Shown piece by piece: positions 1 through 7,228 of a stretch of DNA of 64,000 nt (its first letter is position 1; each line of letters opens with the position of its first letter). The translations under genes and the position numbers were made by a program. Under the pieces are notes generated by a model that made no database searches, was not told the DNA's origin, and worked only from the letters and a program-made list of their open reading frames with translations. Location of the stretch: the NCBI RefSeq assembly GCF_018919485.1, contig NZ_JAHLMU010000001.1, positions 640,807-704,806 on the forward strand. Reading direction: 5' to 3'. The DNA comes from Psychrobacter sp. TAE2020 (GTDB taxonomy: Bacteria; Pseudomonadota; Gammaproteobacteria; Pseudomonadales; Moraxellaceae).

Positions 1-317
1 TAAAGCAAGTAGTGCCTGAGATTGAAAAGCTAGGTAGTCAGTACGAGCTACTATGGCAAATGCCTAACAATGATGGCTACCTCAAGCTAGTGGCTGTTAT
101 GCAAAAGTTTGTCGATCAAAGTATCTCAGCTAATACTAACTATGACCCATCACACTATGAAGGGGGCCGCGTGCCGATGAAAGTGCTCCTACAAGACTTG
201 TTGACGGCGTATAAGCTAGGCGTAAAAACTTTGTATTATCACAACACTCGTGATGGTGCCAACGACGCCCAAGCCGATATGGAAGATGATTGTGCTGGTG
301 GCGCTTGTAAGATTTGA
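1..317 (+). CDS. nrdA: Ribonucleoside-diphosphate reductase class Ia, alpha subunit (3' end only)
   Basis: This is the C-terminal ~105 residues of the large subunit of aerobic ribonucleotide reductase, which makes dNTPs from NDPs. The gene enters from outside the window; its frame starts at base 3, so the GTG at 12 is an internal codon. The segment has the conserved run DQSISANTNYDPS, the Tyr pair in KTLYYHNTRDG that belongs to the radical transfer path, and ends with the mobile redox Cys pair (CAGGAC followed by KI) that passes electrons from thioredoxin or glutaredoxin. The tail matches the E. coli NrdA pattern closely. Its partner nrdB is not adjacent but about 5.2 kb downstream, behind a defence cassette. 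Confidence 0.96.
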   Translation, partial: KQVVPEIEKLGSQYELLWQMPNNDGYLKLVAVMQKFVDQSISANTNYDPSHYEGGRVPMKVLLQDLLTAYKLGVKTLYYHNTRDGANDAQADMEDDCAGGACKI

Positions 318-327
318 GAACCGTTAA

Positions 328-423
328 AAAATTGCATGTCAATTTTAGGGTCGCAAGAGAAATTCTTAAAATAGAATTTCTGATGGATGGCGGGTTTAGC
401 TTTAAGGTTAAGCCTGCTATCCA
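328..423 (+). promoter_or_regulatory. Three consecutive hairpins between nrdA and the CD-NTase gene
   Basis: Three inverted repeats follow the nrdA stop: arms 328-334/340-346 (7 bp), arms 358-365/374-381 (8 bp), and a long stem 384-400/407-423 (17 pairs counting G-T wobbles, 6-nt loop). None has a strong downstream T-run, so a classical terminator is not clear. They could weakly terminate nrdA transcription, shape the leader of the CBASS operon, or stabilise a processed nrdA 3' end. The role is inferred from structure only. Confidence 0.45.
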
Positions 424-474
424 GTACTAATTTATTGAGATGGATTTGTGAACACTATTTAAAGGACTAAGATA

Positions 475-1416
475 ATGGCTGACTATAAAAGTAACTACCT
501 GCAAGAAGTACTTGAAACACATAAGATGAAGCACATAAAAGATGTTTTTGATAAATACAGAGATAGACGTAATGAAATTAAAGATTTCTTAAATGCCGAA
601 TACGGTAGCAAAATTTATAGTCCTTTTGATTCAGGGTCTTATAGTAAACATACTGCTGTTAATACAAAGTTTGATTTAGATGCAGTTGTACCTTTTAAAT
701 ATAAAAGCTTTAATACATTAGAAGATATGTTCAGTGATATTTATGACAAGTTAAATGATAAATTTAATGATAGAACTACTGTTCGAAAGCAAGGTGTTTC
801 TATTGGACTAGCCTTTGAAGAAGATGGTATTGATATAGATATTGTACCTGCTCGAGAAACACGAATAGATGGCTATGCCGAAACAAGAAACCTAAACCTT
901 CATATCAACTCCTTAGATCCATCGGAGACTGGGTATTTAAAAACTAATATCCAAAGTCAGATTAATCATATAAATGGTAAGGATAATGAACGAAAAATTA
1001 TTAGATTGCTGAAGATCTGGAAATTTCAAAAATCTAAGAAATATAAGTCATTTTTCTTTGAAATTTTAGTTATCAAAGCTTATGACAGTACCTTACCTAC
1101 AGGTAATTTATGGGAACAATTTAAGACTGTTCTCCAATATATTGTAGATAATATTGAAAGTTCTACATTTAAACTGCCTGACCCGGGTAACAGCAACAAT
1201 GATTTAATGAGTACATTAGATTCATATCAAAAAACATTATTAAAAAGTGATTTTGAATTCATGCTAACCAATATTGAGAACAACGAAAAACAAATTGAAT
1301 ACTATTTCGATAAAAACGAGAAATTTTCTGAAGAAGCTAACAATAATAGTTTGAGCTATGGTGTTGCTGGAGCTAGCCCAGTTTCTACTCCTTCATCTAC
1401 ACAGCGTTTTGGTTAG
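475..1416 (+). CDS. CBASS CD-NTase (cyclic oligonucleotide synthase)
   Basis: A 313-residue nucleotidyltransferase of the cGAS/DncV-like type. It has the GS motif (G54-S55 in DSGSYSKHT), the metal-binding D67-x-D69 (FDLDAVV) and a third acidic residue in IDIDIVP (about D122), the standard polymerase-beta catalytic set. In the CBASS family such enzymes make cyclic di- or trinucleotides on phage infection and activate an effector. The last ~25 residues are a low-complexity Ser/Asn/Thr-rich tail ending in RFG-COOH; a C-terminal Gly is what Cap2 enzymes conjugate. The ATG follows AAAGGA. The stop lies 2 nt before cap2, so the genes are coupled. Codons are AT-rich relative to the flanks, which suggests acquisition. 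The nucleotide product cannot be predicted by eye. Confidence 0.93.
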   Translation: MADYKSNYLQEVLETHKMKHIKDVFDKYRDRRNEIKDFLNAEYGSKIYSPFDSGSYSKHTAVNTKFDLDAVVPFKYKSFNTLEDMFSDIYDKLNDKFNDRTTVRKQGVSIGLAFEEDGIDIDIVPARETRIDGYAETRNLNLHINSLDPSETGYLKTNIQSQINHINGKDNERKIIRLLKIWKFQKSKKYKSFFFEILVIKAYDSTLPTGNLWEQFKTVLQYIVDNIESSTFKLPDPGNSNNDLMSTLDSYQKTLLKSDFEFMLTNIENNEKQIEYYFDKNEKFSEEANNNSLSYGVAGASPVSTPSSTQRFG

Positions 1417-1418
1417 AT

Positions 1419-3077
1419 ATGAGATTCTCTAGAGAAGAGCTACTAGATACTATTAGTAGCATAAGCTACGTATCTAACTTACGAGATTTTAACTTCGATA
1501 AAAATCTCGTAAGTTTCAATATAGCTTTTGACTTTGAGGGCCTTAACGAAGAAATAACTTTTGAAGTAACAATCAATTCTCAATATCCATTTAAATTTAG
1601 TGGTTCTGAAACCATAAGCTTTAATAATCTTGATCTGATTGAATATAGTCATGTAATGAGTAATGGCTCAGTATGTTTTCATAATGAACATTGTATTGAT
1701 TTTAGACAAAAGTTAATGCAGGACTTTAATGCTATCAAATGCTGGATTACTAAATATATAATCAAAGAAGAAACAGATAGTCATTATGAGCATTTAATAG
1801 TTGATAATAGTAAGTTCGATAGTAGCTTTTACTCTTATCAATTTACTAATATAGAAGAAGGCTTTAAAAAAGGTGAGTTTGGTACAGTCTCTATCAAACT
1901 ATTGTCTAACTCCAACTATAACCAGTACACTATTAATAACCACCTTGTTCAAAGTTTCAATGACTCAGCTCAACCTACTATAAAAGATTGCGACTGGAGT
2001 AATTACTATCTTAAAGCAAGTAGCAGTGAACAAGGTATATACATTTTTTTGGAAGAAGCGCCAGCTGTTAATCAACGATTTTCATTCAATAACTGGTCAC
2101 AATTTAATGGAAAATTTAGTCAAGATTTTTTGAGTTATTTATGGAAGTATATTTTTTTAAATAGCAGTAGCTTCGATACATCTAAACCACTGCCTATTTT
2201 TATAGGTTTTGACACTGCAAACAATGAAGCGCACTGGCAAGTAGCTTTAGTAAGCATAGATGAAGTTTTTTTTGAAAGTAAAATTAATATTGAGAATCAA
2301 GAGCAGTATATTTTAAAAGATACTGTAATAAATTGGGCAATAACGAATAACTCTTCTTATTCATATTTTTTTGGTCGTGGTGCGTTTAGTGAAGTATTGA
2401 CTAATTCGAAGATATTAATTATTGGTGTTGGTGCAGTTGGCAGTAATGTTTCTAAAACATTAGTAAGATGTGGGTGTAAAAATATATTTTTGGTCGATTA
2501 CGATATTAAGGAACCTGAGAATATTTGTCGTTCAGAATATGAATTTATGTACCCTTACAATAATAAGGTAGATGAGCTATGCGACTTGCTTTATAGAATA
2601 TCACCGTTTGTGGAAGTCAGAGCAACAAGAAGTCTTATTACAGAACACCTTAAGTCTGAACCTTACGCTAAACTTCTTTCTAATAAACTTGAAAAAGAAT
2701 TATCAAACTATGATTACATATTTGATTGTTCTACTGACGATGATTTGATGCATATCTTAGATAGTCTTAATATTACAGCTAATATTATCAACTTATCTGT
2801 TACTAATCATGCTCAATCACTAGTTTGTGGCATATCGCCAAATACTTATAAGTTTGTTAGACATCAGTTTGATAGTATTTTAGAGAATGACGTTGAAGAC
2901 TTATATAACCCTATAGGTTGTTGGAGTCCGACTTTTAGAGCTTCTTATAATGATATCTCTACCCTTGTACAATTTGCTTTAAAACAAATTAATAATATGA
3001 CTGACAATCATGAATTAAGGAATTTTGTTATCAACTATCATGATAACGGCGAATGCTTAAAAGTGAGTAAGTTTTGA
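1419..3077 (+). CDS. cap2: Cap2: E2-E1 ubiquitin-transfer-like fusion of type II CBASS
   Basis: A 552-residue two-part enzyme. The N-terminal ~150 residues look like an E2 domain with candidate transfer cysteine C86 (GSVCF; C92 is the alternative). A ThiF/E1 adenylation domain starts near residue 330 with the nucleotide loop IIGVGAVGSN, the acidic strand FLVDYDIKEPENICRSEY, and a late Cys (about C501, in NPIGCWSPTF) in the position of the E1 catalytic Cys of known Cap2 proteins. In that family Cap2 adenylates the CD-NTase C-terminus and joins it to targets, priming the synthase. It overlaps cap3 by 4 nt (TTGA). The sequence is strongly AT-rich. The family call is firm; the exact cysteine assignments are inferred. 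Confidence 0.92.
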   Translation: MRFSREELLDTISSISYVSNLRDFNFDKNLVSFNIAFDFEGLNEEITFEVTINSQYPFKFSGSETISFNNLDLIEYSHVMSNGSVCFHNEHCIDFRQKLMQDFNAIKCWITKYIIKEETDSHYEHLIVDNSKFDSSFYSYQFTNIEEGFKKGEFGTVSIKLLSNSNYNQYTINNHLVQSFNDSAQPTIKDCDWSNYYLKASSSEQGIYIFLEEAPAVNQRFSFNNWSQFNGKFSQDFLSYLWKYIFLNSSSFDTSKPLPIFIGFDTANNEAHWQVALVSIDEVFFESKINIENQEQYILKDTVINWAITNNSSYSYFFGRGAFSEVLTNSKILIIGVGAVGSNVSKTLVRCGCKNIFLVDYDIKEPENICRSEYEFMYPYNNKVDELCDLLYRISPFVEVRATRSLITEHLKSEPYAKLLSNKLEKELSNYDYIFDCSTDDDLMHILDSLNITANIINLSVTNHAQSLVCGISPNTYKFVRHQFDSILENDVEDLYNPIGCWSPTFRASYNDISTLVQFALKQINNMTDNHELRNFVINYHDNGECLKVSKF

Positions 3078-3538
3078 CTATTACTAGGCACTATAAGAAC
3101 CTGAAGTTAGTTGTTGATGATAGCTTGTTAGAAAGTATTTATCAGTCAAGCTGTGGGCACTACCCCAAAGAGTATGGCGGTTTTTTGATTGGCAAATATT
3201 CTCATGACTTTAAAACCTTACATATTCAACAATCTATCACAGCAGGGATTTTTAAGAGTAGTCGAATTGAGTTTACTAGAGAGTCTGGCTATCTGAAGTG
3301 CGAGTTTGAAAAACTATTCATACACAAAGGACTCTACTATATCGGTGAGTGGCATACTCATCCAGATGGTGAAGCATGGTATAGCTCGACAGATTTAAAT
3401 GCCATGATTAGCATAGCTCATGAGAAAAATGTAAAGATCGACAATCCTGTCTTACTTATTTTGAGTATTACTAACAATAGTTTGAGGGATTTCAATTTCT
3501 TTATTCTTAACAATAATAGGTTAGAAATATATGAGTAA
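3074..3538 (+). CDS. cap3: Cap3: JAMM/JAB isopeptidase of type II CBASS
   Basis: A 154-residue metalloprotease of the JAB/Mov34 fold. The zinc signature is complete: a Glu in PKEYGGFLIG and HTHPDGEAWYSSTD, which fits HxHx(7)Sx(2)D exactly. In CBASS, Cap3 cleaves the CD-NTase from its conjugates, opposing Cap2. The start is a TTG that overlaps the cap2 stop by 4 nt, a translational coupling arrangement; no better start lies near. It overlaps the next gene by 8 nt. Length is usual for stand-alone Cap3. With cap2 and the CD-NTase gene it defines the locus as type II CBASS. Confidence 0.93.
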   Translation: MTITRHYKNLKLVVDDSLLESIYQSSCGHYPKEYGGFLIGKYSHDFKTLHIQQSITAGIFKSSRIEFTRESGYLKCEFEKLFIHKGLYYIGEWHTHPDGEAWYSSTDLNAMISIAHEKNVKIDNPVLLILSITNNSLRDFNFFILNNNRLEIYE

Positions 3539-4334
3539 TATTGAACTGCCCGAGCTATTTAAAGGTATGCAGGAGCAAATGAAAGCTCAATTAAGTACCA
3601 ATAGAAGCTTTATAGAACATCCTGGCTCGAAGGGTGATGCATTAGAAAACGCTTGGATTGAATGGTTAAAGCATTATCTTCCTAACCGATATAGTGTAGA
3701 TAAAGCTATCGTTATTGATTATCACGGCAATACTAGCCATCAAATTGATATCGTGATATACGATAATTATTTTACGCCTTTTATTTTTTCACAGAATGGT
3801 TTTCACTATATTCCTGCTGAAGGTGTATATGCTGTATTTGAAGTTAAGCCTGATATTTATGGAAACATAGAATATGCGGGTGAGAAAATAGCTAGTGTTA
3901 GGTCGTTAGATAGAACATCTACATCGATGATTAGTTCTGGAAATCTACTTCCAGCGAGACCCCTTACAAAAATAGTAGGAGGTATATTAGCAACTAGCAA
4001 CACTTATAAACAGAATAAGACAGTCGAAAGTAACATATCAAAACTAAAAGGATTACAAACAATTGATTTAGGTTGTGCTGTTGAGACAGGTAGTTTTTCT
4101 GTAGATTACAGTGGTAAAGAGAATCCTGAAGAGAAGGATTTTAGTAAGCGTATAAATGAATACTATGAAGAACGAAAATTCAACGAAATACATTTTAGTC
4201 GCCCTGAAAACTCTTTAATCACTTTCTTTATGCAATTAACACGCTACTTACAACAAGCTATCGGTACTATTCCAGCTATTGATTTGCAAGCCTATCTTAA
4301 TGTAATCGGCGAAAAGATTGATAAAGAGATTTAA
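3531..4334 (+). CDS. DUF6602-like protein with PD-(D/E)XK nuclease signature, candidate CBASS effector
   Basis: A 267-residue soluble protein with no signal peptide or membrane segment. It resembles the DUF6602 family as I remember it: GSKGDALE, then LPNRYSVDKAIVID, SHQIDIVIYDN and YAVFEVKPD. E39, D73 and E104-x-K106 are spaced like the active site of PD-(D/E)XK nucleases, so DNA cleavage is a fair inference but unproven. The C-terminal third (ENSLITFFMQL, GTIPAIDLQAY) is conserved-looking and could sense a ligand. The ATG overlaps cap3 by 8 nt, so it belongs to the operon. It has no SAVED domain, and no other effector is present, so this is the only effector candidate. A restriction-like auxiliary role is the main alternative. 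Confidence 0.75.
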   Translation: MSNIELPELFKGMQEQMKAQLSTNRSFIEHPGSKGDALENAWIEWLKHYLPNRYSVDKAIVIDYHGNTSHQIDIVIYDNYFTPFIFSQNGFHYIPAEGVYAVFEVKPDIYGNIEYAGEKIASVRSLDRTSTSMISSGNLLPARPLTKIVGGILATSNTYKQNKTVESNISKLKGLQTIDLGCAVETGSFSVDYSGKENPEEKDFSKRINEYYEERKFNEIHFSRPENSLITFFMQLTRYLQQAIGTIPAIDLQAYLNVIGEKIDKEI

Positions 4335-4427
4335 GATTTGTAGAATTTGATAGAAAAATAACTGACCATTAATTCCGTTGGGTCTCGTTCCTCGACACCA
4401 ACCTACCCTTAGATCGTAGCGGTTGTT

Positions 4428-4497
4428 GTAGGCTGGGTTTTTAACCCAGCGTTGTAACCTTGCAAGAGTAAGATGCTGGGTTAAAAACCCAGCCTAC
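4428..4497. repeat. Inverted pair of GTAG-hairpin (REP-like) elements, class 1
   Basis: Two 23-nt arms, 4428-4450 and 4475-4497, are perfect reverse complements separated by 24 nt. Each arm starts (on its own strand) with GTAG followed by a short foldback, GCTGGGTT pairing with AACCCAGC. This is the layout of REP sequences mobilised by RAYT transposases, here as an inverted doublet (REPIN). A role as terminator of the CBASS operon is also possible. Confidence 0.7.
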
Positions 4498-4539
4498 GCA
4501 AAAACATATTTAACTTTATAGCTTATGTTGGCTCGTGAT

Positions 4540-4605
4540 GTAGGGTGCGTTCCACGCACCCATAGTTTGAAAGTTAAGTTTAACGGTGCTTAAAAAGCAC
4601 CCTAC
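4540..4605. repeat. Inverted pair of GTAG-hairpin (REP-like) elements, class 2
   Basis: The outer arms GTAGGGTGC (4540-4548) and GCACCCTAC (4597-4605) are inverted. Each half also folds by itself: GGGTGCGT-tcc-ACGCACCC on the left, and a GGTGCTT/AAGCACC stem on the right. The GTAG tetranucleotide plus foldback is the REP hallmark, but the stem differs from the neighbouring doublet, so two families sit side by side. Confidence 0.65.
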
Positions 4606-4898
4606 GAAATAAGCATAAATAGTGATACTTGTAAGAAAGACCAACTCTGCCCTAAGGAGGTCGTTCAGCCCCGACTATAGCGGTATCCTGTCGACGACGA
4701 TGGTGTTGTAGGCTGTGGCTGGGAGTGGTCGCTCGAACGTTGGAACACTATCAGACACCATAGACTGCACGCCAGCGGCTAGGCAGATACAAGCGGTAGG
4801 CGGGATTAGCTGCTGAAGTTTTATAATATTTAACCAATGAATTTAAGCTTTTATAATTAAAATACATACCAATAACGAAAACGACGGAGGTCATAGAC
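4606..4898. other. Gene-free stretch after the REP-like elements
   Basis: About 290 nt without a convincing ORF. The part from roughly 4650 to 4810 looks more GC-rich than its surroundings and contains GTAGGCTG near 4708, a possible degenerate third copy of the class 1 element. The last ~60 nt are AT-rich and probably hold the promoter of the next gene. No known IS end was recognised. Confidence 0.4.
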
Positions 4899-5255
4899 GT
4901 GCACTATACCGCAATCATCAAAGACGGTGGTTTGTTTATCCCTAACGTATTTTCCGACCTAAATAATGGAAATGATGGGCACTCACGCATAGTGGAAGTG
5001 GTTGTTGATATCGAAGAAGTTCGTCAACAGTTAGGCTTGAACGAAGACCCTAAAAAAGTAGCGCCTAGACAAGCAAAAAAACCCATAAAGAAATCGGGCA
5101 AAAAAGAGCTGCAAAAACCAGCAGCAGTAGATACGCTGCGCAAGAATAATATCGATGAACTAGAGTCATTCGATGATGGTGAGTTAAGCGAAATGCTAAA
5201 AGCTTATATGAATAATGAACAAGTACCAGAGCAGATATCTTTAGAGAATTTATAG
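4899..5255 (+). CDS. Small hypothetical protein, possibly antitoxin-like
   Basis: A 118-residue protein starting at GTG with a good ribosome site (GGAGG about 9 nt upstream). The N-terminus (MHYTAIIKDGGLFIPNVF) looks like a short beta-rich fold; the middle (residues ~48-75) is Lys/Ala/Pro-rich and probably disordered; the end is acidic and ends in QISLENL. I do not recognise the family with confidence. The small-domain-plus-charged-tail layout recalls antitoxins, but no toxin gene follows. The tail resembles that of the 48-residue ORF at 5301. Confidence 0.6.
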   Translation: MHYTAIIKDGGLFIPNVFSDLNNGNDGHSRIVEVVVDIEEVRQQLGLNEDPKKVAPRQAKKPIKKSGKKELQKPAAVDTLRKNNIDELESFDDGELSEMLKAYMNNEQVPEQISLENL

Positions 5256-5300
5256 TTGTTTTTGGAAAATAGTCAAGATCAATGAAAAAAGGAAGTTGTG

Positions 5301-5447
5301 GTGACTTACGAAATTCATGAACAGACAAATATATTGAGTGGAGTAGATGTTTCTGAGGAACAAGATGATATAGAGCTGGGTAAAATAGTTGAACAGCGAA
5401 TGAATGACGAGCAAACACCTATTCGAGTAACACTAGACGATCTATAA
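5301..5447 (+). CDS. 48-residue ORF with an antitoxin-like tail
   Basis: A short ORF starting at GTG 5301 behind AAAAAAGGAAG, ending at TAA 5445-5447. It is acidic and soluble. Its last ~27 residues (DDIELGKIVEQRMNDEQTP, then a RVTLDDL end) parallel the tail of the preceding protein (DDGELSEMLKAYMNNEQVP, then QISLENL). The shared pattern is DD-x-EL, then MN-(N/D)-EQ-x-P, then a hydrophobic-(S/T)-L-acidic ending. This suggests a partial duplication or two related small regulators. The good ribosome site supports translation; function is unknown. Confidence 0.5.
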   Translation: MTYEIHEQTNILSGVDVSEEQDDIELGKIVEQRMNDEQTPIRVTLDDL

Positions 5448-5531
5448 TAGTATAACCAAAATTTTATTTTTGCTGGGCTAAAACCACAGTATACAACACC
5501 TACTAAACGCATAAAAACAAAGGCCAACCTC

Positions 5532-6665
5532 ATGACTTACTCAATCTTTAATCAAACGCCAAATGATGCTATGAAAGAGCCTATGTTCTTCGGCCAGCCA
5601 GTCAATATCGCTCGCTATGACCAACAAAAGCACCCTATCTTTGAGCAGTTGATCGAAAAGCAACTGTCCTTCTTTTGGCGTCCAGAAGAAGTCGATGTCT
5701 CAAAAGATCGTATGGACTTTGGCAACTTGTCCTCGCATGAACAGCATATATTTTTGAGCAACCTAAAGTACCAGACCCTACTCGACTCTATCCAAGGTCG
5801 TAGCCCGAATATTGTGTTATTGCCTCTAGTATCGATTCCAGAGCTTGAGACTTGGATTGAGACTTGGTCTTTTAGCGAGACTATCCACTCACGCAGCTAT
5901 ACTCATATTATTCGTAATATCGTCAATGATCCAAGCTTAGTGTTCGATGATATTATGAAAAACGAGCATATTCTTGAGCGTGCCTCTGATATTGCCCAGT
6001 ATTATGATGAGCTGTATCGTAACTCGCAGCTTTATAGCTTGTATGGTGCCGGTACCCATAATATTAATGGCGAGACTGTTACTGTGGATCTTAGATCGCT
6101 AAAGAAACAGCTGTATCTTTGTATTATGGCGGTTAACGTTTTAGAAGCCATTCGTTTTTATGTTTCGTTCGCTTGCTCGTTTGCCTTTGCTGAGCGTAAG
6201 CTGATGGAAGGTAATGCCAAGATCATCAAGCTAATTGCTCGTGATGAAGCGCTGCATTTGACGGGTACTCAGCATATCCTAAACTTAATGCGTAATGGTC
6301 GAGATGATCCAGAGATGGTAGAGATTGCCGCTGAGTGTCATGAGCAAGGTATCGAGATCTTCCGTAAAGCCGCTGAGCAAGAAAAAGAATGGGCGGGTTA
6401 TCTCTTTAAAGATGGCTCAATGATCGGTCTAAATAAAGACATTCTTTGCCAATATATCGAATACATTACTAACTTACGTATGGAAGCGGTTGGCTTGCCA
6501 TCAGCGTTCCCAAAATCGAAATCTAATCCTATTCCTTGGATCAATACTTGGTTATCTTCTGATAACGTCCAAGTAGCGCCACAAGAGACAGAGATTAGCT
6601 CTTACTTAGTAGGTCAGATTGATTCAGACTTATCTAACAGCGATTTTGATGACTTTGAGTTATAA
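5532..6665 (+). CDS. nrdB: Ribonucleoside-diphosphate reductase class Ia, beta subunit
   Basis: A 377-residue small subunit, almost the E. coli length, holding the diiron-tyrosyl radical cofactor. Diiron and radical regions are visible: [17 protein letters not shown], the [17 protein letters not shown] segment (Glu and His ligands plus the radical Tyr), and [14 protein letters not shown] with the second Glu/His set. The acidic tail ending in FDDFEL is the part that docks on NrdA. The gene is separated from nrdA by the CBASS cassette and small ORFs, so it probably needs its own promoter. yfaE follows 184 nt downstream. Confidence 0.97.
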   Translation: MTYSIFNQTPNDAMKEPMFFGQPVNIARYDQQKHPIFEQLIEKQLSFFWRPEEVDVSKDRMDFGNLSSHEQHIFLSNLKYQTLLDSIQGRSPNIVLLPLVSIPELETWIETWSFSETIHSRSYTHIIRNIVNDPSLVFDDIMKNEHILERASDIAQYYDELYRNSQLYSLYGAGTHNINGETVTVDLRSLKKQLYLCIMAVNVLEAIRFYVSFACSFAFAERKLMEGNAKIIKLIARDEALHLTGTQHILNLMRNGRDDPEMVEIAAECHEQGIEIFRKAAEQEKEWAGYLFKDGSMIGLNKDILCQYIEYITNLRMEAVGLPSAFPKSKSNPIPWINTWLSSDNVQVAPQETEISSYLVGQIDSDLSNSDFDDFEL

Positions 6666-6695
6666 GATTGAGTTATAAGATTCAATTGTAAGATT
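6657..6695. repeat. 13-nt tandem repeat across the nrdB stop codon
   Basis: Three units of a 13-mer (GAGTTATAAGATT twice exactly, then CAATTGTAAGATT) run from the last nrdB codons into the spacer, with a weaker fourth unit after. The unit contains the nrdB stop, so it has been copied out of the coding end. No function is evident. Confidence 0.6.
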
Positions 6696-6849
6696 GAACG
6701 ATAAGCATCAGCTACAAAGCTTAATTATAAAATTGGGCTTTATCGCAAAGATATAGAATTTATTTATGGACTTTAGCTATAGAACTGAGTTTTATAATTA
6801 CAGTATAAAAGACACTTTATTTACTCCCTTTTAGTATGCAGGATTCATT

Positions 6850-7116
6850 ATGACATGGGTGATGACTAGTAAGCGGCAGTTTTACTTGCATGACGATGAG
6901 AGCCTGCTAGATGGCTTACTGCGTACGGGGCACGATGTCAACTTTCAGTGCCGAGAAGGCTACTGTGGCAGCTGCCGAGTACGACGTATTGCCAGCTCAC
7001 ATCCGATTGATTATCCGTTTGTGCCTTTGGCAATGATTGAAGACAACGAGATACTGCCCTGCTGCTGCCGAGTACAAGGGGTTATCTATATTAATCATGA
7101 ATTTATTGATGAATAA
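6850..7116 (+). CDS. yfaE: 2Fe-2S ferredoxin, NrdB cofactor maintenance (YfaE type)
   Basis: An 88-residue plant-type ferredoxin. The cluster ligands are visible in FQCREGYCGSCRVRR (C-x4-C-x2-C) and a later Cys in the LPCCCRV segment. In E. coli, YfaE reduces iron to rebuild the diferric-tyrosyl cofactor of NrdB, and its position just after nrdB fits that role. The ATG follows a weak AGGA. The size is normal. A hairpin terminator lies shortly after the stop. Confidence 0.88.
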   Translation: MTWVMTSKRQFYLHDDESLLDGLLRTGHDVNFQCREGYCGSCRVRRIASSHPIDYPFVPLAMIEDNEILPCCCRVQGVIYINHEFIDE

Positions 7117-7170
7117 AATCAGGCAAACTGCTACAAGATTTTAATCGCCACCACAAAAATACTAGCCATA

Positions 7171-7208
7171 AAAAATGCGCTGTCTTAGTAAAGGCAGCGC
7201 GTTTTTTA
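7171..7208. terminator. Bidirectional rho-independent terminator (yfaE / S1C protease)
   Basis: A GCGCTG/CAGCGC stem with a 12-nt loop is flanked by an A-run on the left and a T-run on the right. It lies between convergent genes, so it can serve both. Confidence 0.8.
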
Positions 7209-7228
7209 TGACTACTACTAGCTTGATG

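Noticed and set aside
4428..4497. A simple rho-independent terminator for the CBASS operon
   Set aside because: There is no T-run after the stem, and the two arms are separate GTAG foldbacks; REP-like is the better reading, though termination is not excluded.
4899..5447. A complete toxin-antitoxin pair
   Set aside because: No toxin-like protein is present; both ORFs are acidic, antitoxin-like at most.
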